Assembly (NCBI GenBank): GCA_036496285.1
Contig: DASXLI010000067.1
Span: 1-64,000 of the forward strand
Reading direction: 5' to 3'
DNA length: 64,000 nt
Source: DP-19 sp036496285
GTDB lineage: Bacteria; Desulfobacterota; Binatia; UTPRO1
A program made the translations under genes and the position numbers. Shown one piece after another: positions 1 to 7,815 of the stretch (position 1 is its first letter; each line of letters begins with the position of its first letter). The notes below the pieces were generated by a model. It had not been told where the DNA came from. It saw only the letters and a program-made list of their open reading frames with translations, and made no database searches.

Positions 1-2
1 AG

Positions 3-716
3 GCAGAACTCAAGGAGACGATGGATCGCCTCGAGTGCAGCAACCGCATCCACGACCTCGCCGACTGCGACCTCGTGATCGAGTCGATCATCGAGGACAT
101 GGAGGAGAAGAAGCGGCTCTTCGCCCGGCTCGAGGACGTCGTGGGCGAGGGTGGCATCTTCGCGACCAACACCTCCACCCTCTCGGTCACGGCGATTGCC
201 GAGGCGACCAAGCGCCCGCAGCGGGTGATCGGCCTGCACTTCTTCAACCCGGCACCGCTCATGAAGCTCGTCGAGATCGTCCCCACCCTGCGTACCGATC
301 CGGCGGTGATCGGCGCCGCCGAGGCATTCGTCGCGAAGCTCAAGAAGACGGGCGTCGTCGTGCGCGACTTCACCGGGTTCGTCGTGAACCGCCTGCTCAC
401 GCCGTACATGGTCGACGCCATCCGCACCCTGCAGGAGGGGCTCGGATCGATCACCGCGCTTGACTCCGCGATGCAGCTTGGGGCCAATCATCCCATGGGG
501 CCGCTCGCGCTCGCCGATTTCATCGGGCTCGACATCGTCTTCCACATGGCGACGAACCTCTACGAGGAGTACCGCGAGCCGCGCCTCGCGCCGCCGCCGC
601 TGCTGCGCCGCCTCGTGCTCGCCGGCTGCCTCGGCCGCAAGAGCGGCAAGGGCTTCTACGACTACGGCTCGACGCCACCCACCCCGAACGACTGGCTCGT
701 CGGCAGCCCTGCATGA
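3..716 (+). CDS. 3-hydroxyacyl-CoA dehydrogenase, 5' end outside window
   Basis: The reading frame is open from base 3, so the start and the N-terminal NAD-binding glycine motif lie upstream of the window; 237 residues are visible. It oxidises L-3-hydroxyacyl-CoA to 3-ketoacyl-CoA in the cytoplasm. Seen: the end of the Rossmann domain (DLVIESIIEDMEEKK), the HFFNPAPLMKLVEIV segment typical of the short-chain (3-hydroxybutyryl-CoA) family, the FVVNR hinge, and the C-terminal 3HCDH domain with HPMGPLALADFIGLD and a GRKSGKGFYDY end. Length and motifs match the Hbd/PaaH type rather than the multifunctional FadB type. It overlaps the next gene by 4 nt (ATGA), so it is translationally coupled to the epimerase-like gene. 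Family assignment is firm; the chain-length preference is inference. Confidence 0.93.
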   Translation, partial: AELKETMDRLECSNRIHDLADCDLVIESIIEDMEEKKRLFARLEDVVGEGGIFATNTSTLSVTAIAEATKRPQRVIGLHFFNPAPLMKLVEIVPTLRTDPAVIGAAEAFVAKLKKTGVVVRDFTGFVVNRLLTPYMVDAIRTLQEGLGSITALDSAMQLGANHPMGPLALADFIGLDIVFHMATNLYEEYREPRLAPPPLLRRLVLAGCLGRKSGKGFYDYGSTPPTPNDWLVGSPA

Positions 717-1141
717 GCAGCGCGGCCCTCACGCGCATCCACCACGTCGGCGTGGTCGTCCGCGACCTCGAGCAGGCGTACGGTTTCTGGCGCGACGTCC
801 TGGGATTGCCGGTTCACAAGGTCGCGACCGTCGAGGATCAGGGGGTCCGCGCGGCGCTTCTCGCGATCGGCGAGAGCGAAATCGAGCTGCTCGAGCCGCT
901 GTCGCCGACGAGCGGCATCGGGAGGTTCCTCGCCAAGCGCGGCGAGGGCCTGCACCACATCTGCTATGCGACGGCGGACGTGGCGGGGGCGCTGGACGCG
1001 GCGCGCGCCAAGGGCGTACGGCTGATCGACGAGAAGCCGCGGCCGGGGCTCGCCGGCACCATCTGCTTCCTGCACCCGGCGTCGACCCACGGGGTGCTGG
1101 TCGAGTACGCGCAGCCCTTCGCCGACGAGGCGCACACGTGA
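713..1141 (+). CDS. mce: methylmalonyl-CoA epimerase (VOC family)
   Basis: A 142-residue vicinal-oxygen-chelate protein of the size of methylmalonyl-CoA epimerases, which interconvert the 2R and 2S forms of methylmalonyl-CoA on the propionyl-CoA route. Seen: the N-terminal IHHVGVVVRDLEQA strand carrying the first metal histidine, GEGLHHICYATADV with the second histidine, and the C-terminal STHGVLVEYAQ carrying the metal glutamate. The start overlaps the dehydrogenase stop (ATGA), and its own stop overlaps the next GTG start, so three genes form one translationally coupled unit. Context with acyl-CoA enzymes supports the call. A glyoxalase or dioxygenase of the same fold cannot be fully excluded by motif alone. 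Confidence 0.85.
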   Translation: MSSAALTRIHHVGVVVRDLEQAYGFWRDVLGLPVHKVATVEDQGVRAALLAIGESEIELLEPLSPTSGIGRFLAKRGEGLHHICYATADVAGALDAARAKGVRLIDEKPRPGLAGTICFLHPASTHGVLVEYAQPFADEAHT

Positions 1142-1524
1142 AGACCGAGCGCATCGATCACGTCACGGTCGTCTCGCCCGACGCCGCCGGCGCCGCGGCG
1201 ACCTTCTCACGCCTGTTCGGCCTCGCGTCGGCGCCCATCGCCGCCTCGCCCGATGCCGCCGCGAGCGCCGCGGTCACGATCGGCGCCGCCCGCATCGAGT
1301 TCCGGACGCCGGCCGAGTCGGGCCCGCTCGCCGATGCCCTGAAGACGGGAGGCGAGGGCATGACCGCCCTGGCGCTCGAGGTCGCCGACCTCGATCAGGC
1401 GATACAAACGCTGCAACACGCTGGTATCCGGTTCGATCCGCAAACCATGAGCGGGAGGCGCATCCTGCTCGTCGACCCGCGCGCCGCGCATGGCGTTCGA
1501 CTGGCACTGATGGCTCGCCGCTGA
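1138..1524 (+). CDS. VOC-family protein, second copy beside the epimerase
   Basis: A GTG start at 1138 overlaps the previous stop (GTGA) and opens a 128-residue frame. It begins VKTERIDHVTVVSPDAAGAA and shows the beta-alpha-beta-beta-beta pattern of glyoxalase/bleomycin-resistance proteins. A histidine is kept in the first strand (DHVTVV). The second-lobe HH motif is replaced by MTALALEVADL, and the last metal position reads VRLALM instead of a strand ending in Glu. The metal set of the epimerase is therefore incomplete, and it may be a non-catalytic partner or bind something else. It probably arose by tandem duplication of the preceding gene. The substrate is unknown. Confidence 0.75.
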   Translation: MKTERIDHVTVVSPDAAGAAATFSRLFGLASAPIAASPDAAASAAVTIGAARIEFRTPAESGPLADALKTGGEGMTALALEVADLDQAIQTLQHAGIRFDPQTMSGRRILLVDPRAAHGVRLALMARR

Positions 1525-1576
1525 GGGGTTCAATGGCGGGGTGGAGGGGCAGTTTCGTGCCGCGATCGACAGAAAT

Positions 1577-1609
1577 GTGGCGCCCGCGTGCGTTCGACGC
1601 ACGTGCCAC
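1577..1609. terminator. hairpin between the VOC pair and the next gene
   Basis: Arms CGTGCG (1587-1592) and CGCACG (1598-1603) flank a TTCGA loop. An outer GTGGC (1577-1581) can pair with GCCAC (1605-1609) around an internal bulge. It lies in the 155-nt gap between two plus-strand genes. No U tract follows, so it may be a weak terminator or a leader structure for the next gene. Confidence 0.35.
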
Positions 1610-1679
1610 CGCGACCTGCAGCCGCGACTCCCTGGCACATCCGTTGCTCTTCGGACGTTGTCGGAAGGCGAAGGACTAG

Positions 1680-2027
1680 ATGACGATGACGGACTTTACG
1701 ATGTGGAGACCGCTGGACGCGGTCGAGGTTTCCGCGCTTCCGAGCGTTCCCGGGGTGTTCGAGATCGCCACCCTCGTCCGGAACGTCCTGTTCATCGGCG
1801 TGGCCACCGAGAGCCTCGCGACCACGCTTCAGACCCATCTCGACTCGTCGGCGGTTCCGAACGCCCGCGCCGGCCGGCTGTACTTCCGCTATGTCGCCAG
1901 CGACGACGTGGAGCGCCTCCAGGCCGAGCTCCTCGCGCAGTATCGCGAGCGCCACGCCGGCACGCTTCCGGCGGCGCAGACGACGGCCGCCCCGCAGCGC
2001 CCGCAGCGTCATTTGAAGGCGGTCTAG
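1680..2027 (+). CDS. small GIY-YIG-like protein, catalytic residues degenerate
   Basis: A 115-residue protein preceded by a purine-rich GGAAGGCGAAGG. The core PSVPGVFEIATL ... VLFIGVATESL ... LQTHL follows the layout of the GIY-YIG nuclease fold, with GIY changed to GVF and YIG to FIG. The usual helix with the catalytic arginine reads LATTLQTHL and shows none, and no clear metal glutamate is visible. I therefore read it as a fold relative that has probably lost nuclease activity; some small bacterial families of this kind exist without a known role. The C-terminal 20 residues are Gln/Pro/Arg-rich and look disordered. The function is unknown. Confidence 0.6.
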   Translation: MTMTDFTMWRPLDAVEVSALPSVPGVFEIATLVRNVLFIGVATESLATTLQTHLDSSAVPNARAGRLYFRYVASDDVERLQAELLAQYRERHAGTLPAAQTTAAPQRPQRHLKAV

Positions 2028-2078
2028 CCTCCGCGCACCGCGCTCGCGATGGGCGAGCGGGACGGCTATGAGGCGCGC

Positions 2079-2846
2079 ATGGGAAACGTGCGCTTCGAAG
2101 TCGATGGGCCCGTCGCGATCGTCACCATCGATCGGCCGGCGGTGCGGAACGCCGTCGATCAGCCGACCGCGGCGGAGCTGGCGGAGGCATTCCGGCGCTT
2201 CGACGGGGACGATGCGCTGCGGGTCGCGGTACTGACCGGCGGCAGCGGGACGTTCTGCGCCGGCGCGGATCTCAAGGGCGTCGCCGACGGACGCGGCAAC
2301 CGCGTCACCGAGGGTGGCGACGGGCCGATGGGACCGTCGCGCCTGCTGCTCTCGAAGCCAACGATCGCCGCGGTCGAGGGCTACGCGGTCGCCGGCGGGC
2401 TCGAGCTCGCGCTCTGGTGCGACCTGCGCGTCGCCGCGGAGAACGCGGTCTTCGGCGTGTTCTGCCGCCGCTGGGGCGTGCCGCTGATCGACGGCGGGAC
2501 GATCCGCCTACCGCGCCTGATCGGCCACAGCCACGCGCTCGACCTCATCCTCACCGGCCGCCCGGTCGCCGGCGAGGAGGCGCTCCGCATGGGCCTCGCC
2601 AACCGGCTCGTGCCGCCCGGCGAGACGCGCAGCGCCGCGGTCGCGCTCGCAAAGGAGATCGCCGCCTTCCCCCAGAGCTGCATGCGAAGCGACCGGCTCT
2701 CGTCCTACGAGCAATGGAATCTCTCCCTTCCCGACGCGCTCGCCGCCGAGACCCGGCGCGGGATGCAGGTGATCGCGTCGGGGGAGACCGCCGCGGGCGC
2801 CGCGCGGTTTGCGGGCGGCGCTGGTCGGCACGGCCGCTTCGAGTAG
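2079..2846 (+). CDS. enoyl-CoA hydratase/isomerase (crotonase family)
   Basis: A crotonase-superfamily protein of 255 residues from the ATG at 2079, which has GAGG 8 nt upstream; an in-frame ATG at 2049 would add ten residues without a visible ribosome site. Seen: the CoA-binding RPAVRNAV segment, the oxyanion-hole motif FCAGADLKGVAD and the second oxyanion strand VEGYAVAGGLELALWCDLRVA. The GVFCRRWGVPLIDGGTIRLP stretch carries the region where hydratases have their catalytic Glu. Here one position is Asp (LIDGGT), a pattern common in the many paralogues of unknown substrate. It hydrates or isomerises an acyl-CoA, but the specific substrate cannot be read from sequence. Confidence 0.9.
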   Translation: MGNVRFEVDGPVAIVTIDRPAVRNAVDQPTAAELAEAFRRFDGDDALRVAVLTGGSGTFCAGADLKGVADGRGNRVTEGGDGPMGPSRLLLSKPTIAAVEGYAVAGGLELALWCDLRVAAENAVFGVFCRRWGVPLIDGGTIRLPRLIGHSHALDLILTGRPVAGEEALRMGLANRLVPPGETRSAAVALAKEIAAFPQSCMRSDRLSSYEQWNLSLPDALAAETRRGMQVIASGETAAGAARFAGGAGRHGRFE

Positions 2847-2889
2847 GACGCTCTACTCGACAGCCCCGTCGGTCGCGCGCACGCCAACG

Positions 2890-3890
2890 ACTCGCGGCGT
2901 AGGCCGCGCGTGTTGTCGTGCGGAAACCGTCGAGCATGCCGATGTAAGGAGGATCGTGGAGGGGCTCCTTGATGAGCGCCCGCAGTGCCGAAGCCGGCTC
3001 CTGCGTGCCGAATGGCGACGGGTCCTTCCCGCTGAGCGCACGTGCCAGGAAGGTATCGATCAGCGGTATCTCCGGGACGGCATACGCGAGGCCCCGGTCG
3101 CGCACGCTACTCGGACCGACCCCGAAGGTCGCGCTCGCCTGAACGAGTGAGCATCCTGCACAATCGAAGAGGACGGCGTTGTTTCCCTTGCTCTTGACGT
3201 AGACGCGCCCCTGCTCGACGCGCACGTCCCAGACGTCGCACCCGGCGTGTACAGGCGCTGGAGGCGCGCGACGATCGCGCGGCCGTTCCATTCGAGGAAG
3301 CGGACGTGCCCGTCCCACGTACAGCCGAAGATCCCTCGGTAGCCTCGCTCGCGAGTAGCCTCACGCGTCCCGTTGCCGTCGGTGGCAACGGGTCGAGGCG
3401 CTCGCACGGCCCGTCGTAAGGCGGGTCAAATGCACGGAGCCCCCGGGCCCGCCGTCGAGAGCGAAGAGCTCGATCCGGCGCTCGTACAGCGGCCGGCGGG
3501 GCGCGTTGATGAAGAGATGATACGGATTCGCTTCGAGGAAGTCGGCGAAGTCGCCGTACTCGTCGGTCACCTCCTTCACCGGCGGATTGAGCTCATCGAC
3601 CGCTTCACGAGATCCCCGGGCGACGCATCGGGATTCGCGATGACGTACGCTTCCGCGCGGGCTGCAACGAGCCGCCATGCCTGCGCCAGGAGCGGCAGAG
3701 CGTCGGAGCGCTCCCATGGCGAGGGTCGCCCACCGTCACCCTGCGCAAGTCTACGCTGCACGCTCGCATACTTGGCGCGAATCGCGTCGGGCTAGACCGC
3801 CGCCGCCGTCGCACGGACGAGCCGCAAGAGCAGCGCGATCGCGAGCGCGCCGACGGCAACCGGGACGCGAGCGCTAACGCGTCGGTGCAT
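2890..3890 (-). pseudogene. broken membrane-anchored gene, in-frame stop plus frameshifts
   Basis: Coding-like minus-strand fragments lie in order but in several frames. It begins with an ATG at 3890 and an N-terminal anchor (VPVAVGALAIALLLRLVRA). An in-frame TAG at 3792-3794 follows, and the same frame then continues PDAIRAKYASVQRRLAQGD. Near 3600-3615 the frame shifts to VDELNPPVKEVTDEYGDF and ANPYHLFINAPRRPLYERRI. Near 3400 it shifts again to GIFGCTWDGHVRFLEWNGR, and near 3240 to DVWDVRVEQGRVYVKSKGNN and the tail PPYIGMLDGFRTT. Together they would make an anchored protein of about 320 residues with a beta-rich C-terminal half. I do not recognise the family. The start overlaps the end of vapC. 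Either a decaying gene or several sequencing errors would explain it; the stop plus at least three shifts favours decay. Confidence 0.65.
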
Positions 3891-4254
3891 ACGTGATGCG
3901 GAGCGCCGCCGCGACGTCCGCGAGCTTCGCGTCCGCCGTCCACACGCTGCACCGCTCCAGCAATGCCGAGGCGAGCAGATGCGCGTCGATCCAGCCGATT
4001 CCGCGGCCCTGAAGCTTGCGGCTCCGCACGAGGTCAACAACGTCCGCGTGCGACGCCGTAGCCGCGCGATGCATCGTACAGTAGTCCGCGAGGAGCCGCG
4101 CACGCGTCGATCCCGGGTCCCCGATCAGAAGCTCGCCCTGGATCAGCTCGTGGCCCATGACCTGTTCGCCCGACAGGAGGCGGTCGAGCGTGCCGACGAA
4201 CGGCTCCCTTCCCGCGAGGAAGCGTATCCAGACGGATGTATCGACGAGGACCAC
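3874..4254 (-). CDS. vapC: VapC-type PIN-domain toxin
   Basis: A 126-residue PIN-domain ribonuclease, the toxin of a type II toxin-antitoxin pair. Seen: the first acidic residue in MVLVDTSVWI (D5), Glu in GHELIQGELLIG (E36/E41), D90 in GIGWIDAHLLASALL and D108 in WTADAKLADVA, which together make the usual Mg-binding acidic cluster. All catalytic positions are intact, so it should be active. The GTG start overlaps the vapB stop (TAG) by one base, which couples toxin to antitoxin translation. VapC proteins typically cleave tRNA or rRNA; the target here is unknown. The neighbouring broken gene suggests this is an accessory spot. Confidence 0.92.
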   Translation of the reverse strand: MVLVDTSVWIRFLAGREPFVGTLDRLLSGEQVMGHELIQGELLIGDPGSTRARLLADYCTMHRAATASHADVVDLVRSRKLQGRGIGWIDAHLLASALLERCSVWTADAKLADVAAALRITYAPTR

Positions 4255-4469
4255 TACGCCGCGGATCGCTTGCGCGGCGGTCCGCCGCGACGCCGAGGCG
4301 TATCCTTCGCCCCAGGCTCCGATCCGCGCAGTGCTCGAAGGCGCTCGTAGGCCGCCTGACGAAGCAACGCCTCCAGACCAAGGCGTACGGCTTCGGTGTC
4401 AGTGCTCGCACGGCTGACTGCGCGCGCCTGCGCCAGAAGCTCGTCGTCGATATGGAGCGTCTTCTTCAT
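4254..4469 (-). CDS. vapB: VapB-type antitoxin
   Basis: A 71-residue protein starting MKKTLHIDDELLAQARAV, with the KT-L-IDDELL and TDTEAVRLGLEALLR pattern of ribbon-helix-helix VapB antitoxins. The N-terminal strand-helix-helix binds DNA. The C-terminal tail is rich in Arg, Lys and Pro (GAKDTPRRRGGPPRKR) and would wrap the toxin. It lies directly upstream of vapC with a 1-nt overlap, the usual order. A promoter candidate ends 8 nt before the ATG, and a short TATG-C-CATA palindrome sits in the -10 region, where autorepression would act. The start is chosen because it matches the family N-terminus. Confidence 0.9.
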   Translation of the reverse strand: MKKTLHIDDELLAQARAVSRASTDTEAVRLGLEALLRQAAYERLRALRGSEPGAKDTPRRRGGPPRKRSAA

Positions 4470-4476
4470 ATGGATG

Positions 4477-4505
4477 AATATGCCATACCCATACAGCTCC
4501 TTCAA
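4477..4505 (-). promoter_or_regulatory. vapBC promoter, probably leaderless
   Basis: On the minus strand TTGAAG (4505-4500) and CATATT (4482-4477) are separated by 17 nt, and the -10 box ends 8 nt before the vapB ATG, so the transcript would begin at or next to the start codon. No Shine-Dalgarno is present. A TATG-C-CATA palindrome (4479-4487) overlaps the -10 box. The segment is clearly richer in A+T than its surroundings. Confidence 0.5.
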
Positions 4506-6229
4506 GGCCCCGGTAACGCCCCTGGCTGCATCGGCGGCCGCGCCAGCACGTAGACGCGGTCGCTCGTGGCCCAGATGCGGGGCACCGGAACGACCTCGCG
4601 CACCGCGTAGCCAGGGAGCGGCACGTTCGCGATGGCGTACGGCAGCTCCGTCCACCCGGTAACGTGGGGCACGTCGCGATCGACCTGCGCGCCGGGCGGC
4701 AAGTTCTCGGGGTGGGCGTAGAGGCGCCAGCCGTTCTCCACATAGCCGGCGTCGACGTCGCGCCAGGCGACGCCCGAGGCGACGAGCCGGGAGAGGGCGT
4801 CGTCGACGGTGCGCGCGTAGGCAAGCATGTCGCGCGTGCCGGTGACGTCGAGCGTGAGGAGAAGCGCGAGAGCGAGCGCGGCAGCCGCCGTTCGCGCCGG
4901 AGCCGCCACGCTCCGTGGCGCGCCAGTCACGAGCACGAGCGCGATCGCGACCGGGACGAGCGGCAGGTAGTAGCGGTCGTAGAAGAACCACAGCACGAAG
5001 CAGAGGACGAGCGAGCAGGCACCGGCGAGCGCGACGCACGTCGCCGCAGGCGTACGGAGCGCGCCCCCCGCCCGGCACGCCCGCGCGATGCGCGCGCCGA
5101 TCCCCGCCGACGCGCCGAGGCCGACGACGGTCGCGAGCAGCGCGAATAGCTGCCGCATCCCGCCGTAGGCGAGGTAGCCCCGAAGCAGCGGCCGCGCCCC
5201 GCCGAGCTCCTCGGTGCTCCAGGTCGCATGCGGCTTGAGCGCGCTGACACTCTCCGGCGCGAGCGCCGAGACGACGAGCGACGCGGCAACCAGCGCGGCC
5301 GTGGTCTTCCACGGCCAGCGCCGCATCGGTCCAGCCGTCGCGAGCAGCGCCGGTACCGCCGCGAGGCCGACGTGCGCCGCCATGCTGAGGAAGGCCTCGG
5401 CGTACACCCGGGGCGACACGAGGAGCACGTAGCGCAGGCGCTCGAGGCGGAACGCGACGCTCCCCTGCCCGCCCGCGGCCGGCGTCCAGTACGTCGGCGC
5501 GACGACCGTCGCCGCCGCCATCACGACGAGCGTTGCGAGCGCGAGCACGGCGACGCGGCCGCGCGCCGGCAGGCGGCGGTGCAGCAGCGCGGTCGCGAGG
5601 AGCGCGCCGGGGATCGCCACCGCGACCGGCCGCACGAGAAACGCGACGAGCGCGAAGCCGAGGCCGAGCGCGACCCAGCGCGTCCCCCGCAGCGGGTCGA
5701 CGCCAGTCGCGAGCCCGCGGACGAGTGCCCACATACTCGCGAGCATCGCGGCGAGCATGGGCACGTCGGTCATGAAGGTGAAGCTCAGCACGAACGCGAC
5801 CGGATAGAGGGCGAGGGTGAGCGCGCCGACCAGCGCCGCAGCAGTGTCGCAGCCGAGCCGCCGGAGCTGCGCGTGGAACGCGAGCGTGCCGAGGAGCGCG
5901 AGCGCCAGGGTCGAGAGCCGGAGCACGGTGTGGGAGAAGCCGGCGGCGGCGGCGAAGAGCGCGCCCCAGGCGATCTGCGCCGGCGGGAAGGTCGAGCTGA
6001 AGCTCGCGACGCTGAGGCCCTTCCCGAGCAGCAAGCGTTCGACGCTGCTCGCATAGACCCAGTCGTCGATGAGCGGCACGTCGGCGCGCGGGTCGACGAG
6101 CCACGTGGCGACGATCCAGAGGCCCACGAGCGCAAGTACCGACGGCGCGGAGCCCGCGAGGATCCCGTCCCCACGCGCCATCCCGCGCGCCCGCTCGACC
6201 TCCCCGGCCTCTTCGACGGCACCGCCCAT
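4502..6229 (-). CDS. ArnT/PMT-like GT39-type glycosyltransferase
   Basis: A 575-residue integral membrane protein with about a dozen hydrophobic helices. After the first helix (VLALVGLWIVATWLV) comes DVPLIDDWVYASSVERLL, the aspartate-bearing periplasmic loop of GT-C fold transferases that use polyprenyl-phosphate sugars (D55/D56). FTFMTDVPMLAAML further on is the second loop typical of the dolichyl-phosphate-mannose mannosyltransferase (PMT/ArnT) group. It probably transfers a sugar to lipid or protein on the periplasmic face; donor and acceptor are unknown. The start at 6229 lies 29 nt after the kinase gene on the same strand; an ATG at 6181 is an alternative. The C-terminus is a soluble domain. 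Confidence 0.82.
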   Translation of the reverse strand: MGGAVEEAGEVERARGMARGDGILAGSAPSVLALVGLWIVATWLVDPRADVPLIDDWVYASSVERLLLGKGLSVASFSSTFPPAQIAWGALFAAAAGFSHTVLRLSTLALALLGTLAFHAQLRRLGCDTAAALVGALTLALYPVAFVLSFTFMTDVPMLAAMLASMWALVRGLATGVDPLRGTRWVALGLGFALVAFLVRPVAVAIPGALLATALLHRRLPARGRVAVLALATLVVMAAATVVAPTYWTPAAGGQGSVAFRLERLRYVLLVSPRVYAEAFLSMAAHVGLAAVPALLATAGPMRRWPWKTTAALVAASLVVSALAPESVSALKPHATWSTEELGGARPLLRGYLAYGGMRQLFALLATVVGLGASAGIGARIARACRAGGALRTPAATCVALAGACSLVLCFVLWFFYDRYYLPLVPVAIALVLVTGAPRSVAAPARTAAAALALALLLTLDVTGTRDMLAYARTVDDALSRLVASGVAWRDVDAGYVENGWRLYAHPENLPPGAQVDRDVPHVTGWTELPYAIANVPLPGYAVREVVPVPRIWATSDRVYVLARPPMQPGALPGP

Positions 6230-6258
6230 GCTGCCGGGCGAGCCTAGCACGCCGCCGG

Positions 6259-7815
6259 TCAGCTCGCCCGCTTGGGCTCCCGGCGCATCGCCGCGGCCCG
6301 TGACGACACGTCGCCGGTCGCGCGGCGCGCCACGGCCGCGATCTCGGCGCCGTCGTGCGCGACGCCGACCAGCGCCGCCTCGCTCGCGGCCAGCTCCGCC
6401 ACGTCGGTCAGCGGATCGGGCACGCGCGGCACCCGCGCCACGCCGACGTCGGGGATCGACAGCTCGACGCAGGTCCCGCCGGCCGGCCGCGCCACCAGGC
6501 GGCAGCGGCCGTGCAGCAGCACCAGGCACGCGTGCACCAGGTTGAGACCGAGCCCGATGCCCTCACGCTTGCGTGCGTGCGTGTCGTCGCCCTGCTGGAA
6601 GAGCTCGAAGATGCGCCGCAGGTGCTCGGCGGGAATGCCGATGCCGGAGTCGATGATGTGGATGTCGACCGTGCTCCCGTCGGCACCGCGCGCGGCCTCG
6701 ATCGTCACCGAGCCATGCTCGGTGAACTTGAAAGCGTTGGCCATCAGGTGGAAAAGCACACGCCGGAGCAGCGCCGCGTCGCTCCGCAGCACCGCGGCCG
6801 CGGGCGCGATCGTCACCGCGAATGCCGGCGCGTCGGGCTTCGCGGCCTCGGGCAGCGCCTCCGCCACCTCGGCGATCAGCGCCGGCAGGTCGACCGGTGC
6901 CCACTGCGGCACGATGCGCGTCGTCTCGGCATCGACGAAGAAGAGCATGTCGTCGATCAGTTGGCTCAGGTGGCGGCCGTTGGAGAGCACCCGCCCGAGA
7001 TGTCCCTCCTGCTCCGTCGTGATCGGACCCGCGAGCCCGTCGTGCAGGATCGAGCCGAACCCGAGGATCACGCTGAGCGGCGTCCGCAGCTCGTGCGACA
7101 TGAGGCCGAGGAAGTGGTTCTTCGCCTGGTTCGACGTGACGAGCGCGCCCGTCAGGTTGCCGATGCGGTCCGACTGGGCCCGCAGCGTCTCCTCGTGATT
7201 GCTCAACAGCGAGCGGCTCGTGCCGAGCTCGGCCTCGAGGTGGCGCTGGATGGAGGCCATGGAGAGGCGCACCTCGGTCAAGGTCACGACCTGGTCGATG
7301 ATCTCGCCGACCAGCTCGAGCGCGCGCTGGCGCGCGAGGTCCCACGGCGTCGAGACGATCTCCTCGCAGACGATCGCGCCGATGCACTCACCGCCGACCA
7401 GAAGCGGCCAGCCGACGACGCTGCTCTCGAGGCCCGCGGGCACCGGACGGCGCGCCCCCACCCCTTCGTCGCTCCAGCGCAGCAGGCGCTGGGCGCTCAT
7501 GACGTCGGTCGCGAGCACGCGCAGGATCGGCGGCACCTCGCCGGTCGCCCCACCGGCCACCCCGCCGAGGCGCTCACCCTGGCTGGCACTGCCGACCACC
7601 GCCGGCTCGCCGCCGTCGCGCACGATCATGACGCTCGCGCGCTCGTAGTTCAGGCTCGCAACGATGCGCGCCGTGAGCGTCCCGCACAACGCCTCGAACG
7701 ACGTCGTGTGTTGCGCGACGTCGGCGAGGTCGCGGATCACCGAGAGGTGCGAGAGCAGGACGTCGTAGCGGTCCGAGGTCTCGCCGAGCGCGTCCCGGAA
7801 GGCGCCGGCGCTCAT
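6259..7815 (-). CDS. GAF-domain sensor histidine kinase
   Basis: A 518-residue cytoplasmic histidine kinase. Domains: a GAF-type sensor at about residues 35-180, a short coiled linker, a HisKA dimerisation domain with HELRTPLSVILGFG (phospho-acceptor H241), and an HATPase domain with the N box LMANAFKFTEHG, G1 box DSGIGIP and G2 box GIGLGLNLVHA. All catalytic boxes are intact. No membrane helix is seen, so the signal is internal. The start overlaps the stop of the HDOD gene (ATGA), so the two are made together. No receiver protein is adjacent; the partner must be elsewhere. The last 60 residues beyond the ATPase domain are an unassigned Ala-rich tail. Confidence 0.92.
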   Translation of the reverse strand: MSAGAFRDALGETSDRYDVLLSHLSVIRDLADVAQHTTSFEALCGTLTARIVASLNYERASVMIVRDGGEPAVVGSASQGERLGGVAGGATGEVPPILRVLATDVMSAQRLLRWSDEGVGARRPVPAGLESSVVGWPLLVGGECIGAIVCEEIVSTPWDLARQRALELVGEIIDQVVTLTEVRLSMASIQRHLEAELGTSRSLLSNHEETLRAQSDRIGNLTGALVTSNQAKNHFLGLMSHELRTPLSVILGFGSILHDGLAGPITTEQEGHLGRVLSNGRHLSQLIDDMLFFVDAETTRIVPQWAPVDLPALIAEVAEALPEAAKPDAPAFAVTIAPAAAVLRSDAALLRRVLFHLMANAFKFTEHGSVTIEAARGADGSTVDIHIIDSGIGIPAEHLRRIFELFQQGDDTHARKREGIGLGLNLVHACLVLLHGRCRLVARPAGGTCVELSIPDVGVARVPRVPDPLTDVAELAASEAALVGVAHDGAEIAAVARRATGDVSSRAAAMRREPKRAS

